In this document: one piece after another, positions 6,744 through 12,974 of the stretch
Position numbering within the stretch: the first letter of the stretch is position 1
Layout of the letters: each line of letters begins with the position of its first letter
NCBI GenBank assembly: GCA_017431755.1
Contig: JAFRKM010000013.1
Location: 1 to 12,974, forward strand
Direction of reading: 5' to 3'
Source of the DNA: Clostridia bacterium
GTDB taxonomy: Bacteria > Bacillota > Clostridia > Oscillospirales > Acutalibacteraceae
Length of the DNA stretch: 12,974 bases
Notes under the pieces: generated by a model
The model's database searches: none
Seen by the model: the letters and a program-made list of their open reading frames with translations, nothing else
Told to the model about the DNA's origin: nothing
Translations under genes and position numbers: made by a program

Positions 6744-7511
6744 CTATTCCATAACCGCAAAAACATAATCTCCATATACATGGGGTGCTTCAAATATAAT
6801 TACTGTTTTACCGTTTTCATAATAAAATCTTTGATCTTTTAATTGTTCTTTTAGTTTAGAGATATCATTTTTTTCTAAACCTTCAAGAAAATATTTTTTT
6901 ATTTCTTTAATTTCATTTTTGTTTACTTCCTCACCGGAATTATATAATAATGAATAATTTTTATCGTAAAAAATATTTTCTACATACTTAGAAAAATTAG
7001 GATCATCTTGTAATTCTATTTTTTTATTTTTTGAAATATCTATGCACATGCTATTACAATCACCCAAAGGATGCGCACTGCCTTTAGAACAAAAACTTAC
7101 AGGGAAAAGTAACGATATAACATTATTATCATTTGTTTTTACCTTATAATTCAAATTAAAAAATTCAAGTTCAGGTTCTGAATTATTTAATACATCATTT
7201 GGAATCAATTCATCTTTTAAAATTTTGTTCCATTTATTTGTAAAATCATCGTCTAAACCATCTTTTGTTTTAAATTGAGGATATTCTACTGAAATATTTC
7301 CTTTTTTATAGGTTTCAGAAGTAATATTGTATTTATTGGTTTCTACATCGTCTTTTTTAACATCATTACTTTTATTATTATTTTCTTCAACTACCATACT
7401 ATCATTTGACGTAGGTTCTTGAATTTCACTACTCTTATTATTCATACATCCTGCAGTCAAACATATTCCTAAAGTAAGCAACCCAATTTTCAAAATAGGC
7501 TTTTTAAACAT
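6744..7511 (-). CDS. RsiV/DUF3298-like surface lipoprotein
   Basis: This 255-residue lipoprotein has a signal peptide ending in the lipobox LTAGC, with the lipidated Cys at 22. A polar linker rich in Asn, Asp, Glu and Lys follows (23-65). Residues about 66-255 resemble the DUF4163/DUF3298 (PdaC N-terminal/RsiV) module: NISVEYPQF (72-80), the GSAHP segment (144-148), a MCIDISKNKKIELQDD strand-turn-strand (155-170), and the terminal YYENGKTVIIFEAPHVYGDYVFAVM. In Bacillus, RsiV of this family binds lysozyme as an anti-sigma factor; here there is no cytoplasmic sigma-binding part, so lysozyme or glycan binding is only a possibility. The start is the internal ATG, 7 bases after a perfect AGGAGG (rc of 7519-7524). 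The longer start at 7562 would overlap the -10 box. A decayed paralogue lies just downstream. Confidence 0.82.
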   Translation of the reverse strand: MFKKPILKIGLLTLGICLTAGCMNNKSSEIQEPTSNDSMVVEENNNKSNDVKKDDVETNKYNITSETYKKGNISVEYPQFKTKDGLDDDFTNKWNKILKDELIPNDVLNNSEPELEFFNLNYKVKTNDNNVISLLFPVSFCSKGSAHPLGDCNSMCIDISKNKKIELQDDPNFSKYVENIFYDKNYSLLYNSGEEVNKNEIKEIKKYFLEGLEKNDISKLKEQLKDQRFYYENGKTVIIFEAPHVYGDYVFAVME

Positions 7512-7518
7512 AAAAATT

Positions 7519-7524
7519 CCTCCT
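7519..7524 (-). promoter_or_regulatory. Ribosome binding site that fixes the lipoprotein start
   Basis: A perfect AGGAGG on the minus strand lies 7 bases before ATG 7511-7509. It shows that the extra 17 residues of the longest frame are not translated. Confidence 0.85.
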
Positions 7525-7560
7525 AAACATAACAAAATAAGTTTATTAATTACTTTTTTC

Positions 7561-7569
7561 ATTATAACA
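7561..7569 (-). promoter_or_regulatory. Extended -10 promoter of the lipoprotein gene
   Basis: On the minus strand this reads TGTTATAAT, a full extended -10. Transcription would start near 7554, giving a leader of about 43 bases. The gene therefore has its own promoter, although read-through from the NHLM operon is possible because no hairpin terminator is visible in 7525-7600. Confidence 0.6.
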
Positions 7570-7600
7570 TATATTTGAAAACATATATATTTTTAATTTT

Positions 7601-9760
7601 TTATCCTACAACCTGTCTGATGGCCAAATCATAAAATAAACCTTTTTTAGCCATAAGATCATCATAATTGCCTTCTTCAACTATTTTTCCTTTATCCATA
7701 ACTAAGATCCTATCGCAATTTTTTATAGTAGAAAGCCTATGAGCTATTACCAACCTTGTACTTTTTAAACTGGAAATACTGTTTGCCACATGGCTCTGGG
7801 TTATATTGTCAAGCGCTGATGTTGCCTCATCAAAAAACAAAATCGAAGGTTTGGCTATAATCGCCCTTGCTATCATAAGCCGTTGCCTTTGGCCTCCGGA
7901 AAGACCTCCTGCGCCCTCCGAAATAAGAGTATGCATACCCATTGGCATTGCACGTATATCTTCAGCTATACCTGCCATTTCGGCAGCTTCCCACGCGTCG
8001 TTAAGCGTTTTCCATGGCGAAGTAACAATTATATTAGAAAATATATCTCCCGGGAAAAGCGAACCGTTTTGTAAAACAACGCCTATCTTTTGCCGAACGC
8101 TCCTTAAATCCAAAGTTTTTAAATCTCTTCCACCATAATAAACAGCACCTTCTTCTGGATCTTCAAATCCCAAAAGAACCCTCATAAGGGTTGATTTGCC
8201 GCAACCTGTTGTACCTACTATTGCTACATACTCTCCCCTTTTTATTTTTATATTTATATCATCAAGAATTTTAGGCCCATCTTTTTCATATCTAAATGTT
8301 ACATGGTTTACATCTATGCTTCCGGAAAGAGAGGTGGGAATCTTTCTACCCGCGCTGGATTCGGGTTCTTGGTTCAAAATCGGCTTGACCATATCCAAAA
8401 TAGGCCCTAAAGTTGCAAATTGAAGTAGCACTCCACTTAAAGATGTTATTGCAGAACTTACTGAACCATAAGCAGAATTAAACGAAAAATAATCAGCTGA
8501 ATTTACACCACTTTTTACTGCAAAATAGTAAAGCGCTATTGTACCTAACGAAGAAATCACAAGGCTTACAATTGAGTCTATTCTGATTAGCATTGGCGGA
8601 GAATAAGTAAATTTTGAAACATCTGAATACGATTGCGCCCATTTTGCAAATGCTCTTTTTTCTGCACCAGCAACTTTTATTTTTTGCATTCCTCCAAAAA
8701 GTGCATACGTTAGTGCCTGAAGTTTTGGAGCAACTTTTAATTTTTTTCTATTAATATGCTGACGATAAAAAGTTATTAGAGCATAATACCCAATCATTGC
8801 AAAAATCGATATCATTCCCGGCATAACTAAGCCTGGAGCGAAACGATACATCTGGAAAATAAATCCCAGCGACAAAAATGCTGGTATACTTGTTGAAAGC
8901 ACCGCATCAACAAGCATGTTACACAGCGATACTATATACCCCATACGGCTGGCAAGTTCACCAGAAGTATACTCTTTAAAAAATTTAGTTGGCAAACTAA
9001 AAAGCCGCATCATAATAGCACTGTCTACCGTTAAGCCAAGTCTACTACGAAAACGATTTGTTATTACCATTCTGGTTATATCAATCAAAACCTGCCCAAA
9101 AGTCAAACCGACATAAAATGAAATTATTGGGAAAATAAACGACATTGATCCAGAAGGAATTAAAACATTATATATTATATTTGTAATTTCAGGAATCAAA
9201 AAAGAAAGTCCTTGAGCTATTACCATTATTCCTATAATAAAAACCAGGTCTGCTCTAGATACATTTTTTGCTATAAATTTAGCCAAATCCCATATTTTAA
9301 GCGATTTAAGCGGGAAAGGATTATAAAAGCAAAAAGCATCTATATTCAAATTCTTAGCTGTTTTTTTGTTTATTTTTATAATTTTTCCATCTTCATCTTT
9401 ATAGTAATATCCGGACCATTTTTGCGGCATAATTGCCACAACGTCACCTTTTTTTGTGCTGCCCAAAAAACAACCTGTACAATCTTTCCACCAATTATCT
9501 TTCAGCTCTACACGTCTACGCATCACACCTGATGGCCTGAGCATATATTCAAGCTGTGAATCTAAATTTGTAATATTATCAGGAACTTCTGGAACTTCTT
9601 TTCCAAAACATTTAAGAATATCACTCACCGCACCGCGCGTTTGATGCCCAGATCTAGGAGTTTCTATTCCTATTATTGAAAGAAGGTCAGAAAAAGCATC
9701 TTCAAACATTTCTTTGTCGCTTAAACGGCGTTTATTGATTTGATTTTCAAAAAAATCCAC
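7601..9760 (-). CDS. NHLM-type exporter: second ABC permease/ATPase subunit
   Basis: This 719-residue half-transporter matches the non-peptidase partner of NHLM (nitrile-hydratase-leader microcin) exporters. An N-terminal region of about 150 residues contains RRRVELKDNWWKDCTGCFLG (81-100) and GYYYKDEDG (117-125), typical of this family and not a C39 peptidase. About six membrane segments follow (172-460). The ATPase domain has Walker A GTTGCGKST (516-524), signature LSGGQ (620-624), Walker B ILFFDEA (640-646) and the switch His in IAHRLS (672-677); all are intact, so it should hydrolyse ATP. It probably pairs with the upstream peptidase/ABC protein to export a peptide across the membrane. The start is GTG 9760-9758, with AGGAGG (rc of 9771-9776) and a nearer GAGG upstream. 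The gene follows the peptidase gene by 19 bases. Confidence 0.93.
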   Translation of the reverse strand: MDFFENQINKRRLSDKEMFEDAFSDLLSIIGIETPRSGHQTRGAVSDILKCFGKEVPEVPDNITNLDSQLEYMLRPSGVMRRRVELKDNWWKDCTGCFLGSTKKGDVVAIMPQKWSGYYYKDEDGKIIKINKKTAKNLNIDAFCFYNPFPLKSLKIWDLAKFIAKNVSRADLVFIIGIMVIAQGLSFLIPEITNIIYNVLIPSGSMSFIFPIISFYVGLTFGQVLIDITRMVITNRFRSRLGLTVDSAIMMRLFSLPTKFFKEYTSGELASRMGYIVSLCNMLVDAVLSTSIPAFLSLGFIFQMYRFAPGLVMPGMISIFAMIGYYALITFYRQHINRKKLKVAPKLQALTYALFGGMQKIKVAGAEKRAFAKWAQSYSDVSKFTYSPPMLIRIDSIVSLVISSLGTIALYYFAVKSGVNSADYFSFNSAYGSVSSAITSLSGVLLQFATLGPILDMVKPILNQEPESSAGRKIPTSLSGSIDVNHVTFRYEKDGPKILDDINIKIKRGEYVAIVGTTGCGKSTLMRVLLGFEDPEEGAVYYGGRDLKTLDLRSVRQKIGVVLQNGSLFPGDIFSNIIVTSPWKTLNDAWEAAEMAGIAEDIRAMPMGMHTLISEGAGGLSGGQRQRLMIARAIIAKPSILFFDEATSALDNITQSHVANSISSLKSTRLVIAHRLSTIKNCDRILVMDKGKIVEEGNYDDLMAKKGLFYDLAIRQVVG

Positions 9761-9779
9761 TTTTCCTCTACCTCCTCTT

Positions 9780-11927
9780 TTATTCCGTAATCACAAGTTC
9801 TGTGTATTTTCCGACAATTTTCATAAGTTCATCGTGGGTTCCTCTTTCTATAACATCACCTTTGTCAAGAACTATTATTTCGTCGCAATCCCTTATGGTT
9901 GAAAGCCTATGAGCTATAACTACACATGTACAACCAATTTTACGTATGTTTTCCATAACTTTTTTCTCTGTTTTAGCATCAAGTGCAGATGTAGCTTCGT
10001 CTAAAACTATAATTGTAGGCTCTTGCGCAAGAGCTCTGGCTATTTCTATTCTCTGGCATTGGCCTCCGGAAAAATCCTTTCCACCTTCTCTTAGCACATG
10101 ATTATAGCCTTCAGGTCTTTTAATTACCGCGTCGTGAATATCGGAATCCTTTGCCGCAAGCATAACAGCAAAATCTTCTATTGATTCGTCCCACATACGA
10201 ATATTGTTCTTTATTGTATCGTGGAACATCACTTTATCTTGATCTACCATTGCAACAGAACTGTGAAATTTATACTCATCAATTTCTTCTTTCGCCATAT
10301 CATCAAATTTTATCTCTCCGCTCCACGGTTTATAAAGTCCGGTAATAAGTTTTGCAACCGTAGATTTTCCGCTTCCACTTCCTCCTACTATTGCCACCCA
10401 TTTTCCCGGCTCTACTTTCATATCAAAATCATGTAAAAGCGGTTTAGTAAGCTTACCGTATCCAAAAGTAATATCTTTTAATTCTATTTTACCATCTAGT
10501 TTTCTTTCATCCCCACTTGATAATTTATAAGCTCCTACAACATCAGTCTTATATTCCAAAACATCTTCTACACGTTCCATTTCGCATCTCATACCAACAA
10601 AATCTTTATAAACATCAATAAATTTGTTTATCGGGCTTAAAAGACTGCTTAAATAACTCTGAAATGCTGTTAGCATACCAAGAGTAAATTCACCTTGCAT
10701 TATAAGATATATTCCAGAAAACAAAAGAATCAAAGACGCCATTTTATCTACAAAGCCCGGAACTTGTCCTAAATATTGATTAAATTTTGCAAGTGCAATA
10801 CTAGCGTTATTTTGCCTAGCATAATATCCTGCCCAGCGCTCAAAATATCCACTTTCTGCACCAGTTGATTTAATTGTTTCAATCATTTCAAAGCCTGAAT
10901 ATGTTACACTGTTTAATTTTCCTTGAGTTGGCACCAAAACACGCTGCAAATCAAGAATTCTTTTAGAAGTATATCTTACTAAAAACATATTTATAAAAGT
11001 TGCACTAAGACCAATTAAAGTAAGCGCCCAGCTCCACCTTATCATTATAAAAAGATAAAAAAACATAGAAATTATACCCGGGATTAGCGGCGCTATTTTT
11101 TCTATTAAGGCAATTGCGATATTTGCGGTAGACTCTTGACGCGAAACAACATCACCAACATACCTTTGAGAAAAAAAGTCCATTGGAAGCCTTAAAACAT
11201 GCCACATAAATCTTGCGCTTGCAGTAATTACAAATTTACCTTGAATTTTAAGCCAATAAAACGATCGCACAATTCCAATTAATACCTGGAATACAAGAAC
11301 AGCAACCATTATCAACAAAAACGGTGAAAGCCATTCGGGATTTTTACCGTTTAAAAGATTATCTACAAATATTTTACTGAACATTGGTGACGCCATGCCC
11401 ATTATCAAACCAGCTATACTAATAAGAACGGCCAATACAAACGGAAAAGTAGCCCCTTTTAAACAGCGTTTTGCAAAGCTTAATATGCTCTTTTGTTTTC
11501 CGGATGGTTTAAATTCTTCACTAGGAGTCATTGTAAGAGCAATACCCGTAAAAGCTTCGTCAAATTCTTTCATAGTTACAACAACTCTGCCTCGTGCAGG
11601 GTCATTTAAATAAACTTTATCTTTTTTTTCGTTTATCCCACAAAGAACAACAAAATGGTTAAAATTCCAATGAATAATCATAGGAAAAGTTAAAGTTTTT
11701 AACGCCATTGGCTCCAATTTATATCCAGCGGTTTCAAATCCATATGATCTTGCAGCACCAAGCATATTTTTTGCAACACTTCCATCACGTGAAACACCGC
11801 AATCCGATCTAACTTTAGTTAAAGGAATCCATTTTTTGTAGTACGCTGCAATCATACAAACGCAAGCCGCACCGCATTCCAGCGCTTCCATTTGCATAAT
11901 AACAGGCACTTTTACCTTTTTACCCAC
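9780..11927 (-). CDS. NHLM-type exporter: C39 peptidase / ABC permease-ATPase
   Basis: This 715-residue protein has three parts. A C39 leader peptidase (1-130) carries Cys18 in QMEALECGAAC, His91 in HWNFNHFVV and Asp109 in LNDPARG, so the catalytic triad is present; GVSRDGS is typical of the NHLM branch. A membrane domain of about six segments follows (155-435). The ATPase has Walker A GGSGSGKST (515-523), signature FSGGQ (619-623) and Walker B IIVLDEA (639-645). The protein should cut a double-glycine-type leader from a peptide and export the product. GTG 11927-11925 is preferred: AAGGGG (rc of 11937-11942) lies 9 bases upstream, and translation then begins KKVKVPVIMQMEALECG as in relatives. 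The longer ATG at 11978 would overlap the upstream gene's 3' end. It is the second gene of the operon. Confidence 0.93.
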   Translation of the reverse strand: MGKKVKVPVIMQMEALECGAACVCMIAAYYKKWIPLTKVRSDCGVSRDGSVAKNMLGAARSYGFETAGYKLEPMALKTLTFPMIIHWNFNHFVVLCGINEKKDKVYLNDPARGRVVVTMKEFDEAFTGIALTMTPSEEFKPSGKQKSILSFAKRCLKGATFPFVLAVLISIAGLIMGMASPMFSKIFVDNLLNGKNPEWLSPFLLIMVAVLVFQVLIGIVRSFYWLKIQGKFVITASARFMWHVLRLPMDFFSQRYVGDVVSRQESTANIAIALIEKIAPLIPGIISMFFYLFIMIRWSWALTLIGLSATFINMFLVRYTSKRILDLQRVLVPTQGKLNSVTYSGFEMIETIKSTGAESGYFERWAGYYARQNNASIALAKFNQYLGQVPGFVDKMASLILLFSGIYLIMQGEFTLGMLTAFQSYLSSLLSPINKFIDVYKDFVGMRCEMERVEDVLEYKTDVVGAYKLSSGDERKLDGKIELKDITFGYGKLTKPLLHDFDMKVEPGKWVAIVGGSGSGKSTVAKLITGLYKPWSGEIKFDDMAKEEIDEYKFHSSVAMVDQDKVMFHDTIKNNIRMWDESIEDFAVMLAAKDSDIHDAVIKRPEGYNHVLREGGKDFSGGQCQRIEIARALAQEPTIIVLDEATSALDAKTEKKVMENIRKIGCTCVVIAHRLSTIRDCDEIIVLDKGDVIERGTHDELMKIVGKYTELVITE

Positions 11928-11936
11928 AAATATCAA

Positions 11937-11942
11937 CCCCTT
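11937..11942 (-). promoter_or_regulatory. Ribosome binding site that fixes the C39 peptidase start
   Basis: AAGGGG on the minus strand lies 9 bases before GTG 11927-11925. Together with the family's usual N-terminus, it selects the GTG over the upstream ATG. Confidence 0.7.
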
Positions 11943-11955
11943 TTTACTTATTATT

Positions 11956-12537
11956 TTATTTATTAAATATAAGTTCATAGGGTTTAGTTTCCCCTATTAT
12001 TGCAGAAACTTTACAGATACTTCCTTCGCTTAATTCAATTTTATCGCCTTTTTCGCTAGACCAATCTTGCATTTCCATTTCTACTTCCACATAATTAGTT
12101 TCACGCAAAGAATAAATAAGCGGCGCTACAATTTGCGGTGTCTTAAATTTACTTTGTAAATATTCCGTTGTTACAATATCCGTACCTATTGAAGTTACAA
12201 CCCCATTTTTGTAGCCATATTCTTCACGCGAAGCATAATCCGGAGAAATTTGAACTTTCATCCCCTCAGAAAGCCTTTTACTATCTGCAATAGAAACATA
12301 ACTATAAAGTTTTTGCTCTTCACCAGGGTCACCTACAACTACACCTTGTAAATCCACAGTTTTCGGTATTCCACCAGAAAACACCCAAACTAATCCAGCA
12401 GCTAAAAGAGTAAAAATTCCAAGAAGTATCACCATTAAACTTGGATTTGTAATTTTGATATATTCGTTAAGCTGCTCAGGAGAAGAAACTCTTTCCAAAC
12501 TACTTTTTCTAAATAAACTTTTCTCATTTTTAGACAT
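11956..12537 (-). CDS. NHLM-type exporter: short HlyD-like membrane fusion protein
   Basis: This 193-residue protein begins with a cytoplasmic stretch containing LFRKSSLERVSSPEQLNEYI, a signature of NHLM secretion proteins. One membrane segment follows (about 34-54), then an extracytoplasmic beta-rich part with LQGVVVG and the HlyD-like SEGMKVQISPDYASREEYGYKNGVVTSIG region. Canonical HlyD/NHLM adaptors are roughly twice as long. The long coiled coil and lipoyl hairpin are missing here, consistent with a Gram-positive envelope that needs no outer-membrane bridge, although truncation is possible. ATG 12537-12535 is chosen because GAAGGG (rc of 12546-12551) is 8 bases upstream, whereas the alternative GTG at 12546 overlaps that site. 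It is the first gene of the operon, 28 bases before the peptidase gene, and is transcribed divergently from the repeat-protein gene. Confidence 0.85.
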   Translation of the reverse strand: MSKNEKSLFRKSSLERVSSPEQLNEYIKITNPSLMVILLGIFTLLAAGLVWVFSGGIPKTVDLQGVVVGDPGEEQKLYSYVSIADSKRLSEGMKVQISPDYASREEYGYKNGVVTSIGTDIVTTEYLQSKFKTPQIVAPLIYSLRETNYVEVEMEMQDWSSEKGDKIELSEGSICKVSAIIGETKPYELIFNK

Positions 12538-12594
12538 AGCCTTCACCCTTCATTTTTAATAAAATTAAATATATTAAACACTTTGAATAAATAA

Positions 12595-12622
12595 ATTATA
12601 TTAAAAAATTAAAAAAAGTCAA
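12595..12622 (-). promoter_or_regulatory. Promoter of the NHLM exporter operon
   Basis: On the minus strand, TTGACT (rc of 12617-12622) and TATAAT (rc of 12595-12600) are 16 bases apart. The start would be near 12588, about 50 bases before the ATG. Its -35 is only 26 bases from the -35 of the divergent promoter, so one regulator could control both. Confidence 0.7.
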
Positions 12623-12648
12623 CTATTAAAATATCTAAATTAAAAAAA

Positions 12649-12677
12649 TTGACATTTAGTTTTGTTTATGTTATAAT
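12649..12677 (+). promoter_or_regulatory. Near-perfect sigma-A promoter of the repeat-protein gene
   Basis: TTGACA (12649-12654) and TATAAT (12672-12677) are separated by exactly 17 bases, with TG-T before the -10 (extended -10). It is the strongest promoter in the window and predicts high expression. Confidence 0.85.
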
Positions 12678-12710
12678 TAAAACACGATAAAATTAAAGGA
12701 GAGTTCAAAA

Positions 12711-12974
12711 ATGAATCAAAAATCAAAAAAACACATCGTTAAAAGCCTTGCTGTGCTTTTTTCAGCAACAGCTCTTTTAACTAGCACTACCAATTTATTA
12801 ACTTATGCTGCACCACAAACACAAAATTTCCAAAGTGAATCAACGGACGAATCCCAAGAAAAACGTCCTCGCAATGAATCAACAACAGACGTCCCCCAGG
12901 CAAAACGTCCTCGCAATGAATCAACAACGGACGAATCCCAAGAAAAACGTCCTCGCAATGAATCAACAATAAAC
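12711..12974 (+). CDS. Secreted repeat protein with KRPRN units (partial, runs off the window)
   Basis: The first 88 residues are visible and the frame stays open to the window edge. The ATG follows AAAGGAGAG (12695-12703) by 7 bases. A clear Sec signal peptide (MNQKSKKHIVK, a hydrophobic run at 12-26, and cleavage near LTYAA/PQ, about residue 34) shows export. After a short PQTQNFQS linker come tandem 14-residue repeats, ESTTDESQEKRPRN: three copies and the start of a fourth. The first lacks one Thr, and the second reads DVPQA in place of DESQE. The units are highly polar and presumably disordered, with a regular basic KRPR patch in acidic Ser/Thr-rich sequence. There is no double-glycine leader, so it is not an obvious NHLM substrate. 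I do not recognise the family; an adhesin stalk, a propeptide with repeated processing sites or a host-targeted protein are all possible. Confidence 0.85.
   Translation, partial: MNQKSKKHIVKSLAVLFSATALLTSTTNLLTYAAPQTQNFQSESTDESQEKRPRNESTTDVPQAKRPRNESTTDESQEKRPRNESTIN
12837..12974 (+). repeat. Tandem 42-base coding repeat
   Basis: Units are at 12837-12875 (39 bases), 12876-12917, 12918-12959 and 12960-12974 (partial). Units 1 and 3 differ by one inserted codon and an adjacent difference; unit 2 is more diverged in its middle. The near-identity at DNA level suggests recent expansion by slippage, and the array continues beyond the window. Confidence 0.9.

Noticed and set aside
7512..7562. N-terminal extension of the lipoprotein from ATG 7562
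   Set aside because: It overlaps the extended -10 box, and the internal ATG has a perfect AGGAGG at ideal spacing and a proper lipoprotein signal.
7806..8138. 110-residue plus-strand open frame inside the second ABC gene, and similar frames at 8196, 8916, 9212 and 9456
   Set aside because: They are antisense shadows of a well-conserved ABC transporter, with no ribosome site and no recognisable domain.
11928..11978. N-terminal extension of the C39 peptidase from ATG 11978
   Set aside because: It overlaps the end of the upstream gene and adds residues not expected in the family; the GTG at 11927 has its own ribosome site.
12787..12969. 60-residue minus-strand open frame with a repeated LLIHCEDV pattern
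   Set aside because: It is the antisense reading of the KRPRN tandem repeat; the periodicity comes from the plus-strand gene, which has a promoter, ribosome site and signal peptide.
12837..12974. CRISPR-like or intergenic direct repeats
   Set aside because: The repeats are contiguous, without unique spacers, in frame and 42 bases long inside a coding region.

Overview
The window is low-GC DNA with AGGAGG-type ribosome binding sites, sigma-A-like promoters, short U-tailed terminators and standard stop codons. This fits a low-GC Firmicute, probably a clostridial (Oscillospiraceae/Ruminococcaceae-like) host-associated bacterium. Gene families support that placement (NHLM-type peptide exporter, RsiV-like lipoprotein, phage BppU), but no marker gene is present, so the taxonomy is inference.

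Layout, left to right. 1-174 is the lysine/arginine-rich tail of a gene that began outside the window. 642-1646 (+) is a family 2 glycosyltransferase with an N-terminal membrane segment; diverged copies of one terminator-containing repeat lie on both sides of it. 2096-2986 (+) is an orphan phage baseplate/receptor-binding protein (BppU N-terminal domain), with a strong terminator on each side. 6299-3032 (-) is a two-gene operon: a secreted GT8 glycosyltransferase fused to a ricin-type lectin domain, then a secreted fusion of a SAM methyltransferase and a polysaccharide pyruvyl transferase domain. 6735-6538 (-) is a broken remnant of the neighbouring lipoprotein gene. 7511-6744 (-) is an RsiV/DUF3298-like lipoprotein. 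12537-7601 (-) is a three-gene NHLM exporter operon: short membrane fusion protein, C39 peptidase/ABC transporter, and second ABC transporter. Divergent from it, starting at 12711 (+), is a Sec-secreted protein with 14-residue repeats containing KRPRN; it runs off the window.

How the genes may work together. The NHLM genes should mature and export a ribosomally made peptide, but no precursor with a double-glycine leader is visible here. Three sugar-modifying proteins in one stretch each carry an N-terminal hydrophobic segment; two of these are convincing signal peptides. This is unusual because their expected donors (nucleotide sugars, SAM, PEP) are cytosolic. Together with the repeat protein and the phage-like receptor-binding protein, the window reads as a surface/secretion island, possibly for contact with a eukaryotic host or another bacterium. 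That joint role is a hypothesis. Several starts were moved inward from the longest ORF because a good ribosome binding site sits in front of the internal start.
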